NCBI GenBank assembly: GCA_041170585.1
Contig: JBEDNN010000071.1
Span: 1 to 32,729 of the forward strand
DNA from: JBDLSY01 sp041170585
Lineage (GTDB): Bacteria > Pseudomonadota > Gammaproteobacteria > Burkholderiales > Burkholderiaceae_C
Length of the DNA: 32,729 nucleotides
Direction: 5' to 3'
Under the pieces are notes generated by a model, which saw only the letters and a list, made by a program, of their open reading frames with translations, made no database searches and was not told the DNA's origin. The position numbers and the translations under genes were made by a program. Of the stretch, positions 25,628 through 32,729 are shown piece after piece; the stretch's first letter is position 1; the number at the start of each line of letters is the position of its first letter.

Positions 25628-26077
25628 TCATTCATATAATAATTTATTGCGTAAAGCCGCAGGATTTAAATGGCGATAGTTAATTGCCCGTAATAATAAA
25701 GGTGCAGAAATAGGTGTCGCTACACACCACATAGATTCTTGCTCATTAGCTTGGTTGTTGTTACAAGCATTGATAGCACAATTATGCGGTGTTGCACCAG
25801 CTAGGTCTGTCAAAATCAAACAAGGTGTAGGTTTAGATATCATAGAATCAATATAATACTGGTTAAATAATAAAGATTTAATCGCTTGTTCAGTGACATC
25901 ACGGACTTCGCCAGCAGGAACGTCAATAGCATAAATTTGTTTTAAAAGTTTATCTTGTAGAGTATATATATGTTGTATGAGTGCTAAATAAGCGCTGGCC
26001 AGCGGTGCGTGAGCCACTATTATAATAGTGGTGTGTACTGTTTGCGTGTTACTTGAAATCATATAATTTTGTACCAT
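25628..26077 (-). CDS. PTS EIIA component, mannose type
   Basis: 149-residue cytosolic phospho-carrier domain. The family pattern is seen: IIIVAHAPLASAYL with the phospho-accepting H23, VRDVTEQAI, then ILTDLAGATPHNCA and an Asn-rich loop before a C-terminal helix (LLLRAINYRHL). In many proteobacteria this gene lies next to rapZ and ptsH in a regulatory PTS without sugar permeases. Here it is divergent from rapZ and no ptsH follows. ATG 26077 and ATG 26062 are both possible starts. Confidence 0.86.
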   Translation of the reverse strand: MVQNYMISSNTQTVHTTIIIVAHAPLASAYLALIQHIYTLQDKLLKQIYAIDVPAGEVRDVTEQAIKSLLFNQYYIDSMISKPTPCLILTDLAGATPHNCAINACNNNQANEQESMWCVATPISAPLLLRAINYRHLNPAALRNKLLYE

Positions 26078-26092
26078 AGTAATAGTATTAGA

Positions 26093-26140
26093 ATATTGAG
26101 ATATTAAGATATTAAGATATTGAAATATTGAGATATTGAA
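26093..26140. repeat. 8-bp tandem repeat between EIIA gene and rapZ
   Basis: Six head-to-tail copies of ATATTGAG with variants ATATTAAG and ATATTGAA. They occupy most of the 103-bp divergent promoter region, so copy number may alter promoter spacing. Confidence 0.88.
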
Positions 26141-26180
26141 ATTTAGTATAAATAGATGTTTTTAAATAGGTATTTTTATT

Positions 26181-27089
26181 ATGCGTATAATCGTTGTTAC
26201 AGGTATATCAGGGTCTGGTAAAAGTGTGGCGTTAAAAGTATTAGAAGATGCCGAGTATTTCTGTATTGATAATCTACCCAGTGAGTTATTAATGGCGGCA
26301 GCACAAAATGCACACAGCCACGGCGTTGAATATTTAGCCGTTGCAATTGATGTGCGTAGCCTTGCTAGTCAGCCTTTACAGTTAAATCAAGCTTTTCATG
26401 TAGCAATAGCGAACTTGCGTACTTGGCAATCAGATGTAAGGTTATTGTTTTTGAGTGCTAATAATGCCACCTTAATTGCACGTTATAGCGAGACCCGTCG
26501 CAGTCACCCTTTGTCTAAGTTGAAGTTTACATTAAATAAACTTACACCTGCCATTTCTGAAGTACAAAATCATTACAGTTTAGAAGAATGTATTGATCTT
26601 GAGCGACAGTATTTATTAGGCGTGTATGAATCAAGCCATGTGATTGATACCAGTGGTTTAGTCACCGCTGCATTGCGTCATAGTGTGCGACAATTTGCAC
26701 AAGCAACAGGTTCTGGGATTACTTTAACCTTTGAATCTTTTGGTTTTAAATATGCACTGCCACAAGATGCTGATTTAGTATTTGATGCGCGGTGTTTACC
26801 AAACCCTCATTATGAACCGCAATTAAAAGCATTAACGGGTTTAGATACTCCCGTGATTCATTATTTAGAAAATTTAACGGTTGTTAATGAATTTATTAAT
26901 GATATTACGCAGTTTATTAAAACGTGGTTGCCACGCTATCAACAAGATGGTAGGCATTACTTAACTGTTGCAGTCGGGTGTACAGGTGGGCAGCACCGTT
27001 CAGTGTATGTTGCTGAAAAGCTGGCACATTATTTTAGTAAAACAACACGGGTGATTACTAGACACCGTCAGCAGGCAGCTACATTATGA
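26181..27089 (+). CDS. rapZ: RNase adapter protein RapZ
   Basis: 302 residues. P-loop GISGSGKS at 8-15 with the family block ALKVLEDAEYFCIDNLPSELL, then FLSANNATLIARYSETRRSHPL, and the C-terminal FGFKYALPQDADLVFDARCLPNP with GCTGGQHRSVYVAEKLA. In enterobacteria RapZ delivers GlmZ sRNA to RNase E and so controls glucosamine-6-phosphate synthase; that target is not known for this organism. It begins at ATG 26181. The EIIA neighbour is the usual genomic partner. The gene is followed by a LON-domain gene after 102 bp. Confidence 0.95.
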   Translation: MRIIVVTGISGSGKSVALKVLEDAEYFCIDNLPSELLMAAAQNAHSHGVEYLAVAIDVRSLASQPLQLNQAFHVAIANLRTWQSDVRLLFLSANNATLIARYSETRRSHPLSKLKFTLNKLTPAISEVQNHYSLEECIDLERQYLLGVYESSHVIDTSGLVTAALRHSVRQFAQATGSGITLTFESFGFKYALPQDADLVFDARCLPNPHYEPQLKALTGLDTPVIHYLENLTVVNEFINDITQFIKTWLPRYQQDGRHYLTVAVGCTGGQHRSVYVAEKLAHYFSKTTRVITRHRQQAATL

Positions 27090-27191
27090 ATGAATTTATT
27101 AAAGTTGTTAAATCTATAAATTTATAAAACTAATAAAGCTATAAAGTTAATAAAATTAAATCCTAAATAAACATTTATTTAAATATATTCA

Positions 27192-28001
27192 ATGTCAAAC
27201 TCCACTATCAACATTCCTTTATTTCCTTTAAATACAGTATTATTTCCACAAGGTTTAATGCCGTTACGTGTCTTTGAAATACATTATTTAGACATGGTGC
27301 GTGATTGTTTGCGTAATAATACGCCTTTTGGAGTCGTTAATATTGTTCGTGGTGATGATATTAATGATCAAGATAAGCATGTAGACGACAATACTAAAGC
27401 GATTAAACATACTAAAAATACCAAAAGTAATAAAATCATTAATAATACTAATTATACTAATAATAGTAATAATAGTAATAATAGTAATAATAGTAATATT
27501 ATTAAAGGTATTAAAGATATTAAAGATACTAAAAAAACAACTGAACCAATAGAACCTTTATTTGGAACACTGGCGACTATTGTTGATTTTGATATGCTTG
27601 AACCCACTATTTTATTAATTGCAGCTAAAGGCGGTGAGCGTTTCAAAGTACTGCACACCCATACACAATTAGATGGTTTATTGCGAGCTGATGTGATAGT
27701 TTTACCTTCACCCATTGCCAATACGCTAGATGACCCTGACCAAGCCTGTGTATTGTTATTAAAACGAATTATTGAAGAGTTAGAAGTACAACACAAAGAT
27801 GCTGCCGAAGCAGGGCAACGCACGTTTTGTTTCCCGATAGAAAAACCTTATCAGTTTAATGATACGGCGTGGATTGCACATCGGTTTGCTGAAATTATGC
27901 CTATTTCGCTTAAGCATAAGCAATTAATTTTAAGTTTGCCTGATGCCCAAGCCCGTTTAAATTGGGTGGTAGAGTTTTTAAAGACCAAAGAAGTGGTTTA
28001 A
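27192..28001 (+). CDS. LON substrate-binding domain protein with Asn/Ser-rich insert
   Basis: Stand-alone LON N-terminal (PUA-like) domain protein without ATPase or protease parts. INIPLFPLNTVLFPQGLMPLRVFE starts the domain, followed by FGVVNI; after the insert come FGTLATIVDF, GGERFKV, and the helical tail. Length is 269 residues, of which about 60 (residues 58-117) form a Lys/Asn/Thr/Ser-rich insert with NNS repeated four times. Without it the length would be close to the 190-210 usual for this family. The insert lies in the loop between two domain strands. Its stop is one base from the ilvA start, suggesting co-transcription. Confidence 0.87.
   Translation: MSNSTINIPLFPLNTVLFPQGLMPLRVFEIHYLDMVRDCLRNNTPFGVVNIVRGDDINDQDKHVDDNTKAIKHTKNTKSNKIINNTNYTNNSNNSNNSNNSNIIKGIKDIKDTKKTTEPIEPLFGTLATIVDFDMLEPTILLIAAKGGERFKVLHTHTQLDGLLRADVIVLPSPIANTLDDPDQACVLLLKRIIEELEVQHKDAAEAGQRTFCFPIEKPYQFNDTAWIAHRFAEIMPISLKHKQLILSLPDAQARLNWVVEFLKTKEVV
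27459..27494 (+). repeat. 9-bp microsatellite AATAATAGT x4 inside LON-domain gene
   Basis: Four perfect copies of AATAATAGT, encoding Asn-Asn-Ser each time. A 9-bp unit keeps the frame when copies are lost or gained. ATTAAAGATATTAAAG-type repeats follow at 27501-27530. Confidence 0.93.
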
Positions 28002-28002
28002 T

Positions 28003-29664
28003 ATGGCTTTAAATAATCAACTTAATTCTGATTCTGATTCAGATTCTGATTCTACTTCTAATTTAGATTTAAATTTAAACTTAGATATAAAATTTACTAT
28101 AAAACCTACTATAAATATAAAACCTGTTTTTTCTAATGACGATTTATTAGCGTACTTACGGCGTATTCTGACGGCTAAAGTCTATGATGTTGCCATTAAA
28201 ACGCCTTTAGAAACAGCGTATCAATTAACACAGCGTATTCATAATACCGTGTTAATCAAACGTGAAGATTTACAGCCTGTACGTAGTTTTAAATTGCGTG
28301 GTGCTTATAATAAAATGGCACAACTATCACCCCAACAATTAGCTTGCGGTGTCATTGCTGCCAGTGCTGGCAACCACGCTCAAGGTGTTGCACTGGGTGC
28401 ACAAAAACGTGGCTGTAAAGCGATTATTGTGATGCCAATCACTACGCCTATTGTTAAAATAAATGCAGTCAAAGCGCGCGGTGCTGAAGTAATACTAGCG
28501 GGTAATAGTTATAACGATGCATACGTACATGCTTTAAAACTTCAACAAGAGCAAGGGTATACCTTTGTTCATCCATTTGATGATCCTGATGTTATTGCGG
28601 GACAAGGCACAATTGCTAAAGAAATCTTAGATACCTATACTGCCCCCATTGATGCAATTTTTGTTGCTATTGGTGGCGGTGGTTTAATTGCTGGTGTGGC
28701 TGCTTATATTAAGGCGGTACGTCCTGAAATTAAAGTGATTGGCGTACAAACGGTAGATAGCAATGCTATGGTACAAAGTATTGCGGCAGGCTATCCCGTC
28801 ACTTTGTCTGATGTAGGTTTATTTTCAGATGGTACAGCCGTAAAACAAGTCGGCAAGGAAACATTTCGTTTGTGTCAGTCCTTGGTTGATGATTATGTTG
28901 TGGTGGATACCGATGCGGTATGTGCTGCAATTAAAGATACCTACTTAGAAACTCGGAGTATCGTTGAACCCAGTGGTGCATTGGCTTTGGCAGGTTTAAA
29001 AGTCTATGTAGAGCAACATCAATTAATAGGCAAAACTTTAGTGACTATTGCTTGTGGTGCTAATATGAATTTTGACCGTTTAAGATTTGTCGCTGAACGC
29101 GCTGATGTGGGTGAGCATCAAGAAGCTGTCTTTGCTGTTACATTGCCCGAGCAGCGGGGGGCATTTAAGCGTTTTTGTGAAACAATTGGTCAGATGGGTC
29201 GCCGTAATATCACTGAATTTAATTACCGTATGGGCGATGCTGCTATTAACGCTCATGTATTTGTTGGTTTAAGTATTAATGGCGTAAATGACGCGAAAAC
29301 CGTTGGAGATTCTTTTGTTGCAGCTGGGTTTGCTGCTTTAGATTTAACGCAAGATGAATTGGCCAAATCACATTTACGACATTTAGTCGGTGGCCGCTGT
29401 GCCAGTGCGATTAATGAGCAATTGTACCGGTTTGAGTTCCCAGAACGTCCTGGGGCTTTAATGAATTTTTTAAATTTATTACCAAAAGATTTGAATATCA
29501 GTTTGTTTCATTACCGTAACCACGGTGCAGATTACAGTAAAATTTTAATCGGCATTCAGGTTGCGTTAGAACAAATGGCTGCTTTTGAGGCATTTTTAAA
29601 CTCACTAGATTATCCTTATTGGAACGAAACAAATAATCCAGCAGTCAGTTTATTTTTACGATAA
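28003..29664 (+). CDS. ilvA: Threonine ammonia-lyase, biosynthetic
   Basis: PLP enzyme that deaminates threonine to 2-oxobutanoate, first step of isoleucine synthesis. The catalytic domain shows K97 in SFKLRGAY, SAGNHAQGVA, the glycine loop GGGGLIAG and EPSGALALAG. Two ACT-like regulatory repeats follow (start AVFAVTLPEQRGAFKRF and YRFEFPERPGALMNF), which mark the isoleucine-inhibited biosynthetic form. The length, 553, exceeds E. coli IlvA (514) because of an N-terminal extension of about 35 residues made of Ser-Asp repeats and LNLNLDIK-like sequence. A later start would be GTG/TTG without support; ATG 28003 directly follows the upstream stop. Confidence 0.95.
   Translation: MALNNQLNSDSDSDSDSTSNLDLNLNLDIKFTIKPTINIKPVFSNDDLLAYLRRILTAKVYDVAIKTPLETAYQLTQRIHNTVLIKREDLQPVRSFKLRGAYNKMAQLSPQQLACGVIAASAGNHAQGVALGAQKRGCKAIIVMPITTPIVKINAVKARGAEVILAGNSYNDAYVHALKLQQEQGYTFVHPFDDPDVIAGQGTIAKEILDTYTAPIDAIFVAIGGGGLIAGVAAYIKAVRPEIKVIGVQTVDSNAMVQSIAAGYPVTLSDVGLFSDGTAVKQVGKETFRLCQSLVDDYVVVDTDAVCAAIKDTYLETRSIVEPSGALALAGLKVYVEQHQLIGKTLVTIACGANMNFDRLRFVAERADVGEHQEAVFAVTLPEQRGAFKRFCETIGQMGRRNITEFNYRMGDAAINAHVFVGLSINGVNDAKTVGDSFVAAGFAALDLTQDELAKSHLRHLVGGRCASAINEQLYRFEFPERPGALMNFLNLLPKDLNISLFHYRNHGADYSKILIGIQVALEQMAAFEAFLNSLDYPYWNETNNPAVSLFLR
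28027..28053 (+). repeat. Hexamer repeat TCTGAT at the ilvA start
   Basis: Four and a half copies of TCTGAT (one TCAGAT) encode alternating Ser and Asp at residues 9-17, followed by further ATTTAAA-type repeats coding LDLNLNLD. The tract is in the N-terminal extension, outside the catalytic fold. Confidence 0.88.
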
Positions 29665-29764
29665 TACGAATACAAATATAAATAATCAATTAACTAATTT
29701 TTCAGGCACATTAATTATTTTTCACCTATTAATCTGCGTAAATTCTGTTTACATCACTTTTATT

Positions 29765-30640
29765 ATGACTATACATTCTACTCAAATAGCCCATTTATTG
29801 GCTCAAGCGATGCCATATATACACGCTTTAAAAGGCAAAACTTTGGTCATTAAATATGGTGGCAATGCTATGACTGATGTTACATTACAAACTGCTTTTG
29901 CAAAAGATGTAGTCACTCTAAAATCACTAGGAATTAACCCAATTGTGGTGCATGGTGGTGGGCCGCACATTGAATCGGTGCTACAAAAAATAAATAAAAA
30001 AAGTGAATTTATTCAAGGTATGCGGGTTACTGATGATGAAACTATGACCGTCGTCAAATGGGTATTGGCAGGTGAAGTTCAGCAAGATTTAGTCGGATTA
30101 ATTAATTTTGTAGGCGGTAAAGCCGTTGGTTTAACAGGGCGTGATGGTGGTATGATTCGTGCTAAAAAATTAAAGCTGGCGGATAAAAATGACCCTAACA
30201 TTTTATATGACGTGGGCAATGTTGGTGATATTGATAAAATTAACCTTGACTTACTTCACTGTTTAAATAGTACTGATTTTATTCCTGTCATCTCCCCGAT
30301 TGGCTTTGGTGAACATAATGAAAGCTACAATATTAATGCTGATGTAGTCGCTGGCGAACTCGCTAAAGCATTAAAAGCGGATAAACTATTATTACTCACG
30401 AATATATCAGGCGTATTAGATACACAAAAAATACTATTAACACACTTAAACCAAGCCCGTATTCAGGCTTTGCTGCTTGATGGTACGATTTCAGGCGGAA
30501 TGATTCCAAAAATTAACAGTGCGTTAGATGCCGCTCGTACAGGTGTAGGGGCAGTTCATATTATTGATGGCCGTGTTGAACATGTTTTATTATTGGCGTT
30601 GCTAACTGACTCTGCTGTTGGTACAACGATTCAAGCCTAA
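29765..30640 (+). CDS. argB: Acetylglutamate kinase
   Basis: Phosphorylates N-acetylglutamate in arginine synthesis; cytosolic amino-acid kinase fold, 291 residues. Seen: VIKYGGNAM (ATP-binding lysine), VVHGGGPHIE, LTGRDGGMI, INADVVAGELAKALKADKLLLLTNISGV, and GTISGGMIPKINSALDA. The ATG lies 100 bp after ilvA; no strong ribosome site is seen. No other arg genes are in the window. It converges on rpoZ across a hairpin-rich spacer. Confidence 0.96.
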   Translation: MTIHSTQIAHLLAQAMPYIHALKGKTLVIKYGGNAMTDVTLQTAFAKDVVTLKSLGINPIVVHGGGPHIESVLQKINKKSEFIQGMRVTDDETMTVVKWVLAGEVQQDLVGLINFVGGKAVGLTGRDGGMIRAKKLKLADKNDPNILYDVGNVGDIDKINLDLLHCLNSTDFIPVISPIGFGEHNESYNINADVVAGELAKALKADKLLLLTNISGVLDTQKILLTHLNQARIQALLLDGTISGGMIPKINSALDAARTGVGAVHIIDGRVEHVLLLALLTDSAVGTTIQA

Positions 30641-30703
30641 AAGCACGGAGACATTAATACTTTATATTGCGGTATATTTAGCCGTTGATTGATCTATTTA
30701 AGG

Positions 30704-30740
30704 CTTACGCAAAGTAGCTAAATTATTAGCTTTGCGTAAG
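30704..30740. terminator. Long hairpin between argB and rpoZ, possible terminator
   Basis: CTTACGCAAAG (30704-30714) pairs perfectly with CTTTGCGTAAG (30730-30740). Allowing a three-base bulge (GTA), the stem extends to 15 bp with an ATTA loop. There is no proper T run on either side, so termination is uncertain; it might instead be a dispersed palindromic repeat. Confidence 0.5.
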
Positions 30741-30783
30741 TATTATATCTACAATAACATTTATATATTATATATATTATTTA

Positions 30784-30892
30784 GGTATTGCTACTTAAAA
30801 ATAGTTTTTGTATTTTTTATCTAAAATAAGCCTTATTTTTGCTAAGAAATTATTATAAATATACGACTTAACCATATTAAAGTAGCAATGCC
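30784..30892. repeat. 109-bp imperfect inverted-repeat element
   Basis: Ends GGTATTGCTACTT (30784-30796) and AAGTAGCAATGCC (30880-30892) are complementary at 12 of 13 positions. A second hairpin AAAATAA/TTATTTT (30824-30840) lies inside. The ends flank 83 bp without coding capacity, and ATTATATAT-type DNA lies outside on both sides. The layout is that of a small non-autonomous mobile element, but it is a single copy here. Confidence 0.5.
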
Positions 30893-30914
30893 ATTATTTA
30901 TATATATTATTTAT

Positions 30915-31127
30915 TTATAGTGGCACTTTCTTTAGCATTTCTTTACCAATTAGATTTTTAGAAATTTCACGTAAAGCCGTAATTGCCGATTTATCCTTAG
31001 TTTCTAATTTAGGTGCATGCCCCTGTGCAAGCTGACGGGCACGATAAGCCGCAACCAAAGTCAAATCAAAACGATTCGGAATATTGTGTAAACATTCTTC
31101 TACAGTAATACGAGAAAGATATGACAT
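30915..31127 (-). CDS. rpoZ: RNA polymerase subunit omega
   Basis: 70-residue subunit that helps assemble RNA polymerase by binding beta'. The core ITVEECLHNIPNRFDLTLVAAYRARQL and KSAITALREI match the family. It is shorter than E. coli omega (91), lacking the charged C-terminal tail, which is common in other lineages. It lies 79 bp downstream of gmk on the same strand, the standard gmk-rpoZ order. spoT, which often follows, is not present; a spacer and argB come instead. Confidence 0.95.
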   Translation of the reverse strand: MSYLSRITVEECLHNIPNRFDLTLVAAYRARQLAQGHAPKLETKDKSAITALREISKNLIGKEMLKKVPL

Positions 31128-31206
31128 ATTAAATCCTTTAAAAAGTGAAGTCTATATTTTACCCTAAGGCTTTTGTATAAACAACAATGTATCGTTTATA
31201 GCGTAT

Positions 31207-31866
31207 TTATGCGTTTACTTTAGGGTTGGCAATACCTAAACTGTGCAATAACACTGTATGACGTGACGACTGAACATTTAAGCGTTGACGGGCAGCGTGT
31301 ACAATTGCTTGCATCGCATTTAATGAAGCCTCAAACACATCGTTAATGATTAAATAATCAAATTCATGGACGTGAGCCAACTCGCTACTTGCATTTAATA
31401 AACGCCTAGCAATCACATCTTCGCTGTCTTGACCACGCAAAGTTAAACGCTGTTTTAATACCTCAATACTAGGTGGTACAATAAAAATACCGATAGCATG
31501 TGGAAAATACTTGCGTATTTGTTGTGCCCCTTGCCAGTCAATTTCTAATAACACATCTTTACCAGCCTGTATTTGTGTTGCCAACCACGTATTAGACGTG
31601 CCATAAAAATTACCGTGGACTTCAGCGTATTCTAAAAATTCGCCTTGGCAACGTAAAGCCTCAAACCGTGTTTCATTAACAAAGTGATAATGCACACCGT
31701 GTATTTCACCGGGTCTAGGGATACGAGTTGTAAAAGAAACAGATACATTTAAGGCGGGTTCACACTTTAACAACGCGTTTACTAGACTTGATTTACCTGC
31801 CCCGCTGGGTGCAGCCACAATAAATAAACAGCCAGAAGGTGCTTGGTGTAACGATTGATTCAACAT
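31207..31866 (-). CDS. gmk: Guanylate kinase
   Basis: Converts GMP to GDP with ATP, cytosol. 219 residues. P-loop APSGAGKSS at 19-27, SFTTRIPRPGEIHGVHYHFV (GMP binding), FLEYAEVHGNFYGT, LLEIDWQGAQQIR and FIVPPS are all as expected, with the lid RLTLRGQDSEDVIARRL. ATG 31866 has a short N-terminal leader before the first strand. It heads the gmk-rpoZ unit. Confidence 0.97.
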   Translation of the reverse strand: MLNQSLHQAPSGCLFIVAAPSGAGKSSLVNALLKCEPALNVSVSFTTRIPRPGEIHGVHYHFVNETRFEALRCQGEFLEYAEVHGNFYGTSNTWLATQIQAGKDVLLEIDWQGAQQIRKYFPHAIGIFIVPPSIEVLKQRLTLRGQDSEDVIARRLLNASSELAHVHEFDYLIINDVFEASLNAMQAIVHAARQRLNVQSSRHTVLLHSLGIANPKVNA

Positions 31867-32066
31867 AATTACAATTTTTTGGTAATGTTAAAATTTAATT
31901 TTTACAGTATTTATGTTGGTATATTAGCCCAATGATTTTACTGATTACTTCTTAAGTATTAAATTGCTTGCATCAGTGCTACTTTAACATTAGTCCGTCT
32001 TTAGTTAGCATAGTGATTATTCCTTAACGATTTATACACGTTAAAAAATACCGAGTCAATACCAAC

Positions 32067-32100
32067 AAAAAAGCGTTAGAGAAAATTCCCTAACGCTTTT
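32067..32100 (-). terminator. Terminator after the porin gene (minus strand)
   Basis: Stem AAAAGCGTTAG (32069-32079) / CTAACGCTTTT (32090-32100), 11 bp, 10-nt loop. On the minus strand it ends in a run of six T, 56 bp after the porin stop. The plus-strand side also has TTTT, so it may work both ways. Confidence 0.88.
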
Positions 32101-32155
32101 AATTTTAATAAATGATTACTTAAAATACTTTACAGTATTTATTAGCACTTATTTA

Positions 32156-32728
32156 TTAGAATGTATGACGAACACCTACGCTAAAGGCATCAGTTTTAGT
32201 AGAGCCATTAGCAACACCAGCAGCTGTTTTGTATTTAGCTTCATTCATTTTTGCATAACGTGCATACGCTTCAGTACGCTTAGACAAATGGTAGCCTAAA
32301 CCTAATACTGAATTAGTGCCTTTACTTGATGCTTTGCTGATATCACGTGTAGAACGCATATCTTTCATTTCATTTTGACCTACACTTGCCATTACATAAG
32401 CCGCACCAAACGGTACTTTAACACCGACAGTGGCATCTTTATTTTTCATGTTACCCGTGAAACCTGCACCTGTTTCTTTTTGCTCTGTGTAGCTGGCAAT
32501 AACTTGAGCAACACCAAAGTTGTAACCTAAACCTAAACCACTGGTTTCAGTTTTCATGTTAGTGATTGAACCTGATTTACCTTCAACGCCGTGGTAACCT
32601 AAAGCAGCACTCATTTTACCGTGTGTGTAAGAAAGACTGGCACCCATTACATCATCTTTAGTTTCAGGAGAACCAGTCACTGAGTTTGTATCAGAACCTG
32701 CTAATACGCTGACTTTAACGCCAGAAAA
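32156..32728 (-). CDS. Gram-negative porin, 5' partial
   Basis: C-terminal part of an outer membrane beta-barrel porin. The frame stays open to the window edge, so the start is outside; the GTG at 32680 is internal. Visible are alternating-strand segments typical of the Porin_4/OmpC-like group: VMGASLSYTHGKMSAALGYHG, GLGYNFGVAQVIASYTEQ, AYVMASVGQ, SVLGLGYHLSKRTEAYARYAKMNEA, and the C-terminal FSVGVRHTF whose last Phe is the BAM recognition signal. It would allow passive diffusion of small solutes. It is well expressed to judge by its regular codons and strong terminator, though this is an inference. Confidence 0.92.
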   Translation of the reverse strand, partial: FSGVKVSVLAGSDTNSVTGSPETKDDVMGASLSYTHGKMSAALGYHGVEGKSGSITNMKTETSGLGLGYNFGVAQVIASYTEQKETGAGFTGNMKNKDATVGVKVPFGAAYVMASVGQNEMKDMRSTRDISKASSKGTNSVLGLGYHLSKRTEAYARYAKMNEAKYKTAAGVANGSTKTDAFSVGVRHTF

Positions 32729-32729
32729 T

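Noticed and set aside
27452..27823. Minus-strand frame ending in a poly-Leu tail
   Set aside because: Complement of the AATAATAGT microsatellite in the LON-domain gene; no start signal or family match.
30641..30914. Search for tRNA or small RNA in the argB-rpoZ spacer
   Set aside because: Hairpins are present but no cloverleaf arms, TTCGA-type T-loop or CCA-adjacent pattern; nothing supports a tRNA here or elsewhere in the window.

Overview
This window comes from an AT-rich, Gram-negative proteobacterium, most likely a gammaproteobacterium. The evidence is a trimeric-porin-type outer membrane protein ending in Phe, a Pil-Chp twitching chemosensory cluster very close to the Pseudomonas type (pilG, pilH, pilI, pilJ, chpA), a gammaproteobacterial-type F1 beta subunit, RapZ, and periplasmic c-type cytochromes. 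A sulfur-oxidiser-like lineage (Thiotrichales) would fit, but I cannot prove it from the sequence. Intergenic DNA is very AT-rich and full of short tandem repeats.

Layout. (1) Positions 2-3860 are an accessory segment: the 3' part of a DUF1566/coiled-coil/Cys-rich protein, a terminator, a short palindromic MITE-like repeat, an unknown two-ORF cassette with an ATGA overlap, and a RloA-like ATPase overlapping a RloB-like (Toprim-related) gene, which is a candidate defence pair. (2) 3948-5267 is hemL on the minus strand, divergent from a rubredoxin gene (5510-5674) that leads into the pilG-pilH-pilI-pilJ-chpA cluster (5705-16152). These genes encode the response regulators, CheW-like adaptor, receptor and large hybrid histidine kinase that control type IV pili. 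(3) 16153-17054 holds decayed remains of a secreted protein. (4) 17055-19019 carries atpD-atpC, separated from the rest of the ATP synthase operon and closed by a clear terminator. (5) 19174-26077 carries a COG2509 FAD enzyme, an RsuA-type pseudouridine synthase, a YidB/DUF937 protein, aroE, mtgA, two periplasmic cytochromes c and a PTS EIIA(Man)-type protein. (6) 26181-30640 has rapZ, a LON-substrate-binding-domain protein, ilvA and argB on the plus strand. (7) 30915-32728 has rpoZ, gmk and a 5'-truncated porin on the minus strand.

Most genes are ordinary housekeeping genes. The unusual features are the repeats. Tandem arrays with 7, 8, 9, 13 and 14 bp units lie in many spacers. Short-repeat expansions also sit in frame inside three conserved genes: Asn-rich in chpA, Asn/Ser-rich in the LON-domain gene, and Ser-Asp-rich at the start of ilvA. 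The RloAB-like pair is the best candidate for an accessory (defence) system. I found no CRISPR array, intact transposase, tRNA or rRNA.
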